Part shown: one piece after another, positions 18,226 through 26,996 of the stretch | How positions within the stretch are numbered: the first letter of the stretch is position 1 | Layout: every line of letters starts with the position of its first letter | NCBI GenBank assembly: GCA_029263455.1 | Contig: JAJCXM010000034.1 | Span: 248,001 to 312,000 of the forward strand | Direction: 5' to 3' | Source: Holophagae bacterium | GTDB lineage: Bacteria > Acidobacteriota > Holophagae > Acanthopleuribacterales > Acanthopleuribacteraceae | DNA length: 64,000 bases | Made by a program: the position numbers and the translations under genes | Notes under the pieces: model-generated | What the model saw: the letters and a program-made list of their open reading frames with translations, nothing else | The model's database searches: none | What the model was told of the DNA's origin: nothing

Positions 18226-18930
18226 ATGACTAACAGTTTGAACAAGCAAAAACAGATATTGGATGCAGCCGCAGAGCTCATCATTCGCCATGGCTACGAT
18301 AAAACCACCGTCAGCGACATTGCCCGCAAAACTGGCATTAGTAAGGGCGCCGTCTACCTACATTTCCAATCCAAGGACCAATTATTCGAAGCATTGTTGT
18401 TGCGAGAAATGAGTAAGCAGGCCGATTTATGGTTGCGGCTGGTTGAGTGTGACCCGCAAGGTGGAACGATGGCAGGTGTCTATAAGAACATGCTCTTAGC
18501 GCTTAATGAGCATCCCTTCATGGAAGCGATGCTCCGGCAGGACACGCATATTTTTGGTAACTACTTAAGAAGACCTGACAATTTCTTCCGTAGAAACAAA
18601 ACTCGCTCGACACGACACGAGTTTATTGAGCTCATGCAAAGTGCTGGCACCATCCGCTCGGATCTCGACCCTAAAGTAACGGCCCATATCATGAACATGC
18701 TGTCTTATGGATTGGTGTCAATGAATCAAATCGTGCATGAATCTGACATTCCGCCAACTCGCGACATTATTGAAGGAATCGCAGTCATCATGGATCGAGC
18801 ATTGACTCCTGAAGGCGGCGGAAATAGCGAAGCCGGCAAGGCGATCATTCGAAGAATGGTAGAGGCTGGACGCGTCCGTTTCGAGGCTTTAAGAACGGCC
18901 GATCGCGGCACTAAAGGAAAGCGAAAATAA
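18226..18930 (+). CDS. TetR/AcrR family regulator
   Basis: 234 residues. The N-terminal helix-turn-helix is typical: ILDAAAELIIRHGYDKTTVS, then DIARKTGISKGAVYLHFQSK. The C-terminal ligand domain (about 60-215) is helical and not conserved enough to predict an inducer. ATG 18226 is chosen over ATG 18214 because a good promoter ends at 18209. The next gene, a PEP-utilising phosphotransferase-like enzyme, starts 5 bases after the stop, so both are on one transcript. The regulator probably controls that enzyme and itself, perhaps in response to the compound the enzyme modifies. Confidence 0.88.
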   Translation: MTNSLNKQKQILDAAAELIIRHGYDKTTVSDIARKTGISKGAVYLHFQSKDQLFEALLLREMSKQADLWLRLVECDPQGGTMAGVYKNMLLALNEHPFMEAMLRQDTHIFGNYLRRPDNFFRRNKTRSTRHEFIELMQSAGTIRSDLDPKVTAHIMNMLSYGLVSMNQIVHESDIPPTRDIIEGIAVIMDRALTPEGGGNSEAGKAIIRRMVEAGRVRFEALRTADRGTKGKRK

Positions 18931-18935
18931 ACGCC

Positions 18936-21587
18936 ATGGCCAATTCTAATTGCACGGTTTCTTTGTCAGCCGCCCCTCTCCCTCCCGCGCTGGTTGGCGG
19001 TAAAGCGGTATCGCTGATGCGACTTCATCAGGCCGGATTTCAAGTTCCCGCAGGCTTTGTTCTCACAACGGAGTTTGCGGATCCCTGGTTTGACGAACTT
19101 AAGAAAAGTGAAACCTATCACGCGTTTGTAAAAAGTCCTTCAGAACAACCATGTTTGGCGTTACAAGCAAACGCCTCCAAACTTGGTCTTAGCGGCGATC
19201 AACGAGCCATTATCGATACACTCCGAACACAACTAAAAACTGACACACTTTTCGCTGTTCGCTCCTCATCACCCGACGAAGATTTGACTTCAGCATCATT
19301 TGCAGGCGGTTACGAAACCTGTTTAGGCGTACCCAAACAAGACCTGGAAACCGCAATCCACCACTGTCTGATTTCGTGCCTTGACTATCGTGTCGTGGCC
19401 TACAAAGAGCAACAGGGTTTTGATTTAATGTCACCAAGGCTTGCCATCATCATTCAGGAACAAATCCATAGTGATGTAGCCGGTGTGGCTTTCTCCATCA
19501 ATCCCGCCAACAATGACTACGATGAAGTGGCGATTAGCGCCAACTGGGGCCAGGGTGATTCTGTGGTCGCTGGTCTGGTGAGTCCAGACCACTTTGTGGT
19601 TGATAAGGTCGACAGCAAGATCCTGGAAAAACACTTGGGTAAAAAGCAGATCTCGAAATGGATTGAGCCTTCAGGTGGCATACAGTCGCAAGCGTTCCAT
19701 CGCAGCGGAGAATACACGCTAAATGATGATCAGATTGTTGAACTAACCCGCTTAACCAAACATATCGAACAGTTATATGAACTCCCGGTCGATGTGGAAT
19801 GGGCCGTTCATCATGGAACATTTTACCTATTACAGGCGCGACCCATCACCGCCTATGTCCCGCTGCCTCCGGAACTGATTACAGAACCGGGTCAGCGCCG
19901 AAACCTTTATGGCGATGCGGCCTTGTCGAGCGGCTTTACACTAAATGCACCCATCTCACCGATTGGCATCAGTTTCATGCAAGCTTGGACTTCAGATTTA
20001 GTCAATGCGTTTATCGGAAAACTAAAAATGAAACTTAAAGCCGAAGATTCACTCTGGATATGTGCGGGTAACCGTATGTACATGAACTTATCGGCCATGC
20101 TTCGGATTCAGAGTCAAAAATCGATGGCGGCTTCAGCCGCACTTAGTGATTCGTTGATGGCAGAAACCATTTTGGGTCTTGATGCCAGTCGTTATCGATC
20201 GCTGAGCAAACCGCCCTGGAGTTCGTGGCGTATGCTGCCCTATCTTCCCCGATTCATATGGCGAGTACGAGTCATTCTATGGCGGGTTGTGATTGCCTTC
20301 GTGACACCTAAGCGAGCCCACCGACGATTCATACGCCAAGTACAAGATTTCGAACGACGATTACTTGAAAACACAGACTATCACCTGTCGCCAAATGAGT
20401 TTCGTCGAACAGTCTTTGATCGTGGTGTTTTGGGGTTCAAAGGTGGGATCAGGCACCTTTTTGCCGTGGCGATGGCACCACTTGGTGCTGGTCTCCTCGC
20501 CCTGTCATTAATCAACTTGATTGTAGGTCGTAAGAATCGTGATGCGGCAAAGGCCTTGAGGATCGGATTTCATGGTAACCCCGTTGTCGAGATGGGAATC
20601 GCCATGGCCGAACTCGCTGCCCGCCTCAACCCATCTGATATCCAGGATCAAGATGCCCTGGAACAGAGAATCTCAAATCGCAGCCTGGCCCCTGAATTTA
20701 TGCAAGCATGGGATGATTTCATGGCCCGATATGGCCGACGTGGCCCACTAGAAATGGATTTGGCGACTCCGCGATACGCCGATCGACCCAGCCTACTACT
20801 AAGGCAAATCGCGAGCATGCCCATTAACGACGAGGCATTCGACCCTAAAGCGATGCAGCAACGCCAAATCGACGCGCGTGAACTGGCTTTTGAATCCATT
20901 ATGAAACGAAGTTCTTGGCCTCGGCGCCTGCTCTTAAAACGGCTGCACACCATCATAGGTTATTTCGCTGGAGCAAGAGATGTGCCCAAACACATGATGT
21001 TGCTAGCATTTCATGCCCTGCGTAAACGCCTGTTAATGGAGGGGAAAAAATTACGAGAAGCGGGAAGACTGGACAAGCCAGAGCATATCTTCGAATTAAC
21101 GTTTGATGATCTTGATGACGCTGTTAGCAATGACTTCCTTGATTTGAGGTCCCTGGGTTTGCAACGAACCGCCTTTATGAAGCGGCTCAAAGCAGTGCGC
21201 AATTTCCCCTTGGTGATTGATTCACGTGGGCGGATTTTGCGACCCCATAAAAAAGACGGCAAGCCAGGAGAACTAAGTGGAATGGCCGTTTCCCCGGGCG
21301 TTTTCATCGGACCCGTGAAGGTCTTACACCACCCTGATGAAAAGACCATCGAAAAGGGAGACGTCCTGGTCGCTTACACAACCGATCCTGGTTGGACGCC
21401 CCTATTTGCCAATGCAGGAGCGATCCTTCTTGAAGTTGGTGGCATTTTGCAACACGGTGCCGTTGTCGCACGCGAATACGGTAAACCTTGTGTGGCAGGT
21501 ATCGATGGCATTGTCACCCTGCTCAAAGACGGACAAATGGTTCAGGTCGACGGCAGCAGCGGTACCGTTCAAATTCTTGAAAAGTGA
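18936..21587 (+). CDS. Rifampin-phosphotransferase-like PEP/ATP-utilising enzyme
   Basis: 883 residues. Order of domains: an ATP-grasp, PPDK-N-like part (1-about 310; GGKAVSLMRLHQAGFQVPAG, FAVRSSSPDED, SFAGGYET and LLQARPIT), a long middle region (about 330-750), and a C-terminal swivelling phosphohistidine domain. The catalytic His is in ILQHGAVVAREYGKPCV at residue 840. PEP synthases carry a PEP-binding barrel after the His domain; it is absent here, and the protein matches the ATP-grasp/substrate/His layout of rifampin phosphotransferase (about 860 residues). It therefore probably phosphorylates a small molecule at the expense of ATP. The middle region defines the substrate and cannot be read. 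Coupled to the TetR gene. Confidence 0.75.
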   Translation: MANSNCTVSLSAAPLPPALVGGKAVSLMRLHQAGFQVPAGFVLTTEFADPWFDELKKSETYHAFVKSPSEQPCLALQANASKLGLSGDQRAIIDTLRTQLKTDTLFAVRSSSPDEDLTSASFAGGYETCLGVPKQDLETAIHHCLISCLDYRVVAYKEQQGFDLMSPRLAIIIQEQIHSDVAGVAFSINPANNDYDEVAISANWGQGDSVVAGLVSPDHFVVDKVDSKILEKHLGKKQISKWIEPSGGIQSQAFHRSGEYTLNDDQIVELTRLTKHIEQLYELPVDVEWAVHHGTFYLLQARPITAYVPLPPELITEPGQRRNLYGDAALSSGFTLNAPISPIGISFMQAWTSDLVNAFIGKLKMKLKAEDSLWICAGNRMYMNLSAMLRIQSQKSMAASAALSDSLMAETILGLDASRYRSLSKPPWSSWRMLPYLPRFIWRVRVILWRVVIAFVTPKRAHRRFIRQVQDFERRLLENTDYHLSPNEFRRTVFDRGVLGFKGGIRHLFAVAMAPLGAGLLALSLINLIVGRKNRDAAKALRIGFHGNPVVEMGIAMAELAARLNPSDIQDQDALEQRISNRSLAPEFMQAWDDFMARYGRRGPLEMDLATPRYADRPSLLLRQIASMPINDEAFDPKAMQQRQIDARELAFESIMKRSSWPRRLLLKRLHTIIGYFAGARDVPKHMMLLAFHALRKRLLMEGKKLREAGRLDKPEHIFELTFDDLDDAVSNDFLDLRSLGLQRTAFMKRLKAVRNFPLVIDSRGRILRPHKKDGKPGELSGMAVSPGVFIGPVKVLHHPDEKTIEKGDVLVAYTTDPGWTPLFANAGAILLEVGGILQHGAVVAREYGKPCVAGIDGIVTLLKDGQMVQVDGSSGTVQILEK

Positions 21588-21673
21588 CTTCCAATAGACA
21601 CTGACACGTCCTTCCCTCGTTCGCATGTTAGTTGAAGCTGCCCCAAACCTGAGCGTTTCTAAGGCATACACGG

Positions 21674-21714
21674 CAGGGACTTCGCATATTTTGGGTAATC
21701 GGTATGCGTCCCTG
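21674..21714. terminator. Imperfect hairpin between convergent genes
   Basis: CAGGGAC (21674-21680) and GCATA (from 21684) can pair with TATGC and GTCCCTG (21703-21714), leaving a three-base bulge and a loop of about 14 bases. It lies between the convergent phosphotransferase-like and MarC genes. There is no T-run after the stem, so terminator function is uncertain. Confidence 0.3.
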
Positions 21715-21807
21715 TCTTGAGGAAATATGATTCGGCGTGTTCGCCAGCTAGACGAGCGTCACAGATATTCAAGTGCTGCGGATATGCACGAGTAGCGGTA
21801 CTCCCGA

Positions 21808-22407
21808 TTACAGGACAGGAATCGCGTGAATGGAACGTAATCCGTCAAGAAACATCTGCACCGACAAGGCCACTAAAATCATGCCCATAAACCGTTCCAT
21901 GGCGATTAAACCACGCATACGCAATAGTCTTAAGAACCAAGGCGAGGCAAAGAGAATTGCCGCTGTCAGGAACCATGCGATGGTCAACGCTAAGAGCCAG
22001 GTAAGTAAACCCTGAGATTGGCTTTTGGCTAGCAGCAGAACGGTGGCTAAAGTTGAAGGGCCCGCAACACCCGGAATCGCCAAAGGCACCACTAACGGTT
22101 CTTCCTCTTCCGTCTCCTGACCTGGATGCCGCGCGATGGGAAAGATCATGCGGATGGCGATGATCATCAATATAATTCCGCCCGCAATGCTGATTGAGCT
22201 TTGGTGCAAACCCATCAAATCAATGAAATAGCCGCCACCCAACAAGAAAACCACCAATACGACATAGGCGATCACCAGTTCACGCACAATCACTCTGCGC
22301 CGCCTGGTTTCGGGTACCGGACTTAAAACTGATAAGAAAAATGGAATATTGCCCAGCGGATCCATTACTAAAAAAAGCGTCACGATGACCTTAATTACTT
22401 CCGGCAT
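21808..22407 (-). CDS. MarC-family integral membrane protein
   Basis: 199 residues, six predicted membrane spans. The opening VTLFLVMDPLGNIPFFLSVL is the MarC/UPF0056 signature (dPlGniP.f), and VPLAIPGVAGPSTLATVLLL is the second conserved half. The family's function is not settled; despite the name it is not a proven multidrug transporter. AGGAT lies 6 bases before the ATG. It is a single gene, transcribed divergently from the SnoaL-like gene. Confidence 0.9.
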   Translation of the reverse strand: MPEVIKVIVTLFLVMDPLGNIPFFLSVLSPVPETRRRRVIVRELVIAYVVLVVFLLGGGYFIDLMGLHQSSISIAGGIILMIIAIRMIFPIARHPGQETEEEEPLVVPLAIPGVAGPSTLATVLLLAKSQSQGLLTWLLALTIAWFLTAAILFASPWFLRLLRMRGLIAMERFMGMILVALSVQMFLDGLRSIHAIPVL

Positions 22408-22594
22408 AACTCATCCTACCAACGCAAAGCGGTTTCAGTTTAACCCGGCATTCGCCCCATTCCCAGCCGTAAGACTTAAATCGTGCTTTGACGTTTCCTG
22501 GCCTCGATGTCTCATACCAATAAGAATTGCTCAAGAAGATTCGAGCGATCGAGATAAGATATGAAACCCACTTGGACATAGACAGAGGAACGAT

Positions 22595-22981
22595 ATGAAC
22601 GATCAAGCGACGCAAAATACGGGTAACGCGAAAGCCTTTTACGACCTGATGTTCAATCGATGCCAGCCTCGCCAAGCCATAGCCGACTATGTTGGCGACG
22701 CCTATATACAGCACAATCCCGAAGTCGCTGACGGTAAAGAGGCCTTCATCAGCTACTTTGAGCGAATGGCTATCGAATATCCCGGCAAAGAAGTGTTATT
22801 CAAACGGACCGTTGCCGAAGGCGACCTCGTTGTTCTGCATTGTCATCAAAAATGGCCAGGCGATCACGAATACGCAGGCATCGATATCTTTCGCTTCGAC
22901 GAGCATGGCAAGATAGTTGAACATTGGGACGTGCTTCAGGTCGTGCCCGAAAAATCAGCTAACCCTAATTCTATGTTCTAG
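22595..22981 (+). CDS. SnoaL-like (NTF2-fold) protein
   Basis: 128 residues. The pattern AFYDLMFNRCQPRQAIADYV, YIQHNPEVADG, then VVLHCHQKWPGD and IDIFRFDEHGKIVEHWDVLQ is that of SnoaL-like polyketide-cyclase/NTF2-fold proteins, which are small cone-shaped alpha+beta barrels. Many members have no known substrate; some are isomerases or cyclases. GAGGA is 6 bases before the ATG. It is followed after 150 bases by the promoter and gene of the VOC-bicupin protein, so a link to that pathway is possible but not shown. Confidence 0.8.
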   Translation: MNDQATQNTGNAKAFYDLMFNRCQPRQAIADYVGDAYIQHNPEVADGKEAFISYFERMAIEYPGKEVLFKRTVAEGDLVVLHCHQKWPGDHEYAGIDIFRFDEHGKIVEHWDVLQVVPEKSANPNSMF

Positions 22982-23067
22982 TTTTCTGACTTGACTGTTG
23001 GCCTCAGGCGGCAGATTGTGTCGAATAATATGAGTCTTTTAATTCGGGCTGCAGCACCATGCATTAT

Positions 23068-23096
23068 TTGAAAATACAGCCAAACGTGCCTATGCT
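23068..23096 (+). promoter_or_regulatory. Sigma-70-like promoter of the VOC-bicupin operon
   Basis: TTGAAA, exactly 17 bases, then TATGCT. The predicted start of transcription is near 23103, giving a leader of about 30 bases before ATG 23133. This makes the three-gene unit 23133-26656 independent of the SnoaL-like gene upstream. Confidence 0.55.
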
Positions 23097-23132
23097 GAAT
23101 GCAGTATTCAGAACTCAATTAGTGGGGCCGAT

Positions 23133-24224
23133 ATGCATCAGGCATCCGATAAGGCTAATGCCATACAACGTGCTGTAGTCGTCTTGCCTTGCGTTGACCT
23201 AGAAGAGACGATTGACTTTTTTATAGATAGGCTTGGTTTTCGATTGCATGAGATCTACCCCGCCGATCAGCCCGCTGTTGCCGAGATCAGCGGCTATGGC
23301 CTACACATTAGGCTTCAGAAAGGCCTGGAATGTGCTCCCGGAATTTTGCGACTGGAGACCGAGAGAGACATTGCAAAGACAATGAAAGCACCCAATGGGA
23401 CTCAGCTTCAATTTGTGAACAAGAACCAGCAATATACACTGCCAGCGCTCAAACCATCGTTTGTTATTAGTCGTTTTAATCAAGACTGGCATTTGGGTCG
23501 CGCAGGAATGCGCTACAGAGATCTCATTCCAGATCGGCAAGGCGGGCGATTTATTGCCTCACATATTCAAATAGAGAACGCAGGGTCTGTCGCAGACTAC
23601 GTGCATTATCACCGCGTTCGTTTTCAAATGATCTATTGTTTAAAGGGCTGGGTAAAATTGGTTTATGAGGATCAGGGGCAGCCGTTTCTGCTCAATGCAG
23701 GCGATTGCGTCTTGCAGCCGCCAATGATCCGACATCGCGTATTAGAAAGCTCGGCAGGATTAGAAGTCATTGAAATTGGCAGCCCTGCAGAGCACCCAAC
23801 CTATGTCGACCACGATTTGCCGCTGCCTAATAACCACTTGAATCAACAGCGAACTTTCGACGGCCAAACGTTTATTCACCATCGTAATGCCAAAGCGATT
23901 TGGCAACTCTGGCGAATACAGGGATTTGAAGTACGTGATTTGGGCATCGAAAAAGCCACAAACGGGATGGCCGGTGCCCAGGTGGTGCGCACCGTGAATC
24001 GCGAAAAATCGGTCATGCAGCAACATTTAAACGAGTTCTTGTTCTTATATGTGCTGGCAGGTGAATTGCGAATTAACCTCGAAACACAGGATTTAGTTAT
24101 CCTGCAAGCTGGCGACTGTTGTGTCATACCTAGCGAATTTAGATATGCCATGCAAGCAGGCAGCGATGACTTGGAGTTTTTGGAAGTATCTTTGCCTGCA
24201 AAATTCGAAGGCAGCACGGTTTGA
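23133..24224 (+). CDS. VOC (glyoxalase-like) domain fused to two cupins
   Basis: 363 residues in three parts. Residues about 12-95 look like a vicinal-oxygen-chelate domain (VLPCVDLEETIDFFIDRLGF, then a second strand set ending LQFV). Residues about 145-225 are a cupin with VHYHRVRFQMIYCLKG and NAGDCVLQPPMIRHRV, which supplies candidate metal ligands. Residues about 290-355 are a second cupin (HLNEFLFLYVLAGELRINLE, LQAGDCCVIPSEFRYAM) with fewer His ligands. No signal peptide. Both fold classes bind metals and small oxygenated molecules, so an isomerase, dioxygenase or sensor role is possible. The stop overlaps the TTG of the transporter gene by 4 bases, so it is translated together with it. 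I do not know a named family with this architecture. Confidence 0.7.
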   Translation: MHQASDKANAIQRAVVVLPCVDLEETIDFFIDRLGFRLHEIYPADQPAVAEISGYGLHIRLQKGLECAPGILRLETERDIAKTMKAPNGTQLQFVNKNQQYTLPALKPSFVISRFNQDWHLGRAGMRYRDLIPDRQGGRFIASHIQIENAGSVADYVHYHRVRFQMIYCLKGWVKLVYEDQGQPFLLNAGDCVLQPPMIRHRVLESSAGLEVIEIGSPAEHPTYVDHDLPLPNNHLNQQRTFDGQTFIHHRNAKAIWQLWRIQGFEVRDLGIEKATNGMAGAQVVRTVNREKSVMQQHLNEFLFLYVLAGELRINLETQDLVILQAGDCCVIPSEFRYAMQAGSDDLEFLEVSLPAKFEGSTV

Positions 24225-25552
24225 GTCAACCTAATCCTAACGAGATGACCAAACGTCCTCTTTTCTCAAGCCGCTTTGCCACCATCGTGACCATGATTGG
24301 TGTCTCGGTCGGTTTGGGCAATGTGTGGCGTTTCCCTTACATGATGGGCGAATACGGCGGTAGCGCCTTTCTATTCGTTTATCTGGTATTCACATTCTTG
24401 TTCGCTATCCCTGCCGTGATGGCAGAATGGGGTTTGGGACGCAGCACACGCCAAGGTCCAGTTGGCGCTTTCACCGCAATGTGGGGAAAGACCGCCGGCA
24501 AAATAATCGGCAGCCTGTTGTTATTGACCGTCTTGATCGCGGAATCCTATTACATTTATGTCATTGCCAACATTGCTTTTTCATCCGCATTCAGTTTTAT
24601 TCATGGCTTTGATGCACATCACATTGAAAACTACAACAAGTCATTAGGCAATCCATTCATTCAATACGCCATTGTGGTTTTGCTATTGGCGCTTTCTTAT
24701 GTGGTTCTAGTCCGGGACCTAAAGAGCGGCATGGAGAAAATCAGCAAAATCTTTGTTCCTTTCTTTGTATTCGCCATGCTTCTGCTCATCGTATTTGCCT
24801 TGCAACTGGAAGGTGCTGGCCAGCATCTTATCCAATTTTTGAAGCCCGATTTCAGTGCCTTACACGCCAACGAAATATTCGCAGCTCTTGGGCAAGCGTT
24901 CTTCTCGCTTGGACTAGGCGGAACCTTCCTGTTAATTTTTGGCAGTTATATACGAGACGAGGAACCACTCACACAATCAGCCGCGTTCATGGCCATTGGC
25001 GATGTGGGTGCCGCTATGATGGCCGGCCTATTCATTGTGCCAACGGTCTTGGCTCTCGGCTTGGAATTGAACGAAGGCCCTGGCTTACTGTTCTCAACCT
25101 TGCCTGAACTCTTTCAGCGTTTGCCTTTGGGACAAGGGTTTGGCAGTTTGTTCTTAGTTGCGTTATTGACAGTAACTTTTATCTCTAGCCTGGCCGCACT
25201 GGAAGTCGTACTTACTGGTGTCCATGATGCCTTAGGTGGATGGGTGCCACGCAAACGACTAATGCAGATCCTATGTGTCGTCGTGGCGCTTATTGTTATT
25301 CCTATCGCTATTGACCCTTCGATTATTGGTCTTCTCGACCTTTTCTTCGGTTCTGGCATGCAGTTGTTTGGTAGTTTACTGGCCATCCTGGCGCTGACCT
25401 GGGGCCAAAGCCGTACAAAGACCTTAAGCGCCGTGTTTGGCGACAGTCAGAAAGTTTGGCATCGCGGTTACTACTTTTGGATCAAGTGGTGTGTGCCTGC
25501 CGCTTTGTTGTTGGTGCTGATTGGGTATATTGTATCTAAGTTGAATTCGTAA
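24221..25552 (+). CDS. Sodium:neurotransmitter symporter family transporter (LeuT-like)
   Basis: 443 residues with about 11 membrane spans, the number seen in bacterial MhsT-like members. The first span carries GVSVGLGNVWRFPYMMGEYG, the unwound substrate- and sodium-binding helix of this family. QAFFSLGLGGTFLLIFGSYI corresponds to the conserved sixth-span area. Relatives import amino acids or amines with sodium across the inner membrane. The start is TTG 24221, overlapping the preceding stop; ATG 24245 is the alternative. It sits between a metal-binding cupin fusion and an oxygenase, suggesting that it brings in their substrate or precursor. Confidence 0.88.
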   Translation: MSQPNPNEMTKRPLFSSRFATIVTMIGVSVGLGNVWRFPYMMGEYGGSAFLFVYLVFTFLFAIPAVMAEWGLGRSTRQGPVGAFTAMWGKTAGKIIGSLLLLTVLIAESYYIYVIANIAFSSAFSFIHGFDAHHIENYNKSLGNPFIQYAIVVLLLALSYVVLVRDLKSGMEKISKIFVPFFVFAMLLLIVFALQLEGAGQHLIQFLKPDFSALHANEIFAALGQAFFSLGLGGTFLLIFGSYIRDEEPLTQSAAFMAIGDVGAAMMAGLFIVPTVLALGLELNEGPGLLFSTLPELFQRLPLGQGFGSLFLVALLTVTFISSLAALEVVLTGVHDALGGWVPRKRLMQILCVVVALIVIPIAIDPSIIGLLDLFFGSGMQLFGSLLAILALTWGQSRTKTLSAVFGDSQKVWHRGYYFWIKWCVPAALLLVLIGYIVSKLNS

Positions 25553-25564
25553 CAGGAATCACAT

Positions 25565-26656
25565 GTGAAGAACCAACGAGATGGGATCAAGGCAGTCAAC
25601 CAAGACTTCAAACGATTTGATCAGGTGACAAAGAATCAGCTCTATCATTTATCCGAGTCAGCGGGTCCGGAAGCTTTCGATGACGAGTTCTCGATTAAGA
25701 CCATCGACATGGCTGCCATGCTCAGTGGCGACCAACAAGCGATACAATCCTTTGCCCTAGAGCTAGGCGCCGCTATGGAAGAGATTGGCTTTGTCATTCT
25801 GACGGGACATGGCATTGACACCTCTCTCTATGAAACTGCCGAGGCAAAAATAAAGGCCTTTTTTGAGACGACAAGCAAGGAACAACGGACACCGTATTTG
25901 GCCACACGTCATGGCTCTGTGAACCAAGGTTACTTTCCTATCAAGACGACCACGGTTATTCATCCCGACCTGGTGGAAGGTTGGGTTTTCTGTCGTCGGG
26001 CCTTCAACATGAAACAAGACGATAACTTTGACGAACGTCGCTTTTGGCCTGGACTTGGTTACGAACCCTTTTTTCGACAGCTCTGTCTGGCGCAAGAGAC
26101 ACTTGTATTACCCATCATGCAGAGTATTCTGCGTTACTTGGGCTGTGATGCCCACAGCTACGATCAAAAGCTGACACAACCGCTTTTTGGTTTTCGCTTG
26201 AATTATTATCCACCTTTAGAGGCTAATGACTTAGTGACGGGCGCTGGCCGCATGTTGGGACATGAGGATGTGGACTTATTTACCTTGTTACCATCACAAG
26301 ATCTAGAAGGATTGCAGGTCCTCAACCGCGCCAACATGAAATGGATCAGGTTAAACGCACCCAAAGGAAGTGTGGTGCTTAACACAGGTGATTATTTGCA
26401 ACGTATTTCCAATGATCGCTTACCTTCAACCACTCATCGGGTCAGTTTACCTGCCAATCAGCGCGATTATTCAAAGCCACGAATATCATTCCCCATGGCG
26501 ATTTATGTGCGTGAGCACGAGATGTTGGAGGTCTTACCAGGACTGGGTGAAGCCAAATATCCACCCATAAGCGCCATCGAATTCCATACCAAAACAACCA
26601 GTAAATATTACGGCGACGATTACGCGGTGAAAGCGGACCCAAATCTTGAGTTATAA
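25565..26656 (+). CDS. 2-oxoglutarate/Fe(II) oxygenase, isopenicillin-N-synthase-like
   Basis: 363 residues, GTG start with AGGA 7 bases before. The N-terminal DIOX-like part (about 45-175) contains IGFVILTGHGID, as in the non-haem dioxygenase N domain. The jelly-roll core has LGHEDVDLFTLL with iron ligands His233 and Asp235, DLEGLQVLNRANMKWIRL, the distal His291 in STTHRV, and the 2-oxoglutarate-binding R306-x-S308 in KPRISFP. All required residues are present. The presence of R-x-S does not by itself distinguish 2-oxoglutarate users from isopenicillin-N-synthase-type oxidases. It follows the transporter by 12 bases; a hydroxylase or desaturase acting on an imported amino-acid-like compound is the simplest inference. 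Confidence 0.85.
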   Translation: MKNQRDGIKAVNQDFKRFDQVTKNQLYHLSESAGPEAFDDEFSIKTIDMAAMLSGDQQAIQSFALELGAAMEEIGFVILTGHGIDTSLYETAEAKIKAFFETTSKEQRTPYLATRHGSVNQGYFPIKTTTVIHPDLVEGWVFCRRAFNMKQDDNFDERRFWPGLGYEPFFRQLCLAQETLVLPIMQSILRYLGCDAHSYDQKLTQPLFGFRLNYYPPLEANDLVTGAGRMLGHEDVDLFTLLPSQDLEGLQVLNRANMKWIRLNAPKGSVVLNTGDYLQRISNDRLPSTTHRVSLPANQRDYSKPRISFPMAIYVREHEMLEVLPGLGEAKYPPISAIEFHTKTTSKYYGDDYAVKADPNLEL

Positions 26657-26996
26657 GCGAAACAGTTTGTTTGTTTCCTGAAGCAAAAAAATCAAATCCA
26701 AGTATCATTATTTTTTTGACGTCAGTTGCATAGTCACGCTGTTGACCTAAGGTTAAATACGTTAGGCGTGTCGACTCGTACCTCCCATAAAAACAATCTC
26801 CATGTAGCTTCAATCGAAGACGAGCTTACGATTAAAGCTGTATCCAATCGCTATGCGGCGCCAACTTTGTGCGGGCACGCGCCTTGTTTAAGGCTTACCG
26901 ACAGAGAATAGCGACGCTTTGTCCCCATTCTCGAAAGTTTGACGCGTAGAGTTTCAGCGAAGGATAACTCGCGTATTTCATGTGAAGAGGCAAAAT
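26657..26996. other. Gap of 340 bases before the solenoid gene
   Basis: A weak hairpin follows the oxygenase stop: GAAACA (26659-26664) can pair with TGTTTC (26672-26677) around a 7-base loop. The rest has no supportable gene; it presumably holds the promoter and leader of the solenoid gene. A TGACGTCA palindrome lies near 26717. I could not assign a promoter. Confidence 0.35.

Noticed and set aside
18936-21587. PEP synthase (ppsA)
   Set aside because: The C-terminal PEP-binding barrel is missing and the His domain is last, as in rifampin phosphotransferase.
25565-26656. True isopenicillin N synthase and a beta-lactam cluster
   Set aside because: Only the general oxygenase fold and metal ligands are shared; no ACV synthetase or other beta-lactam genes are present.
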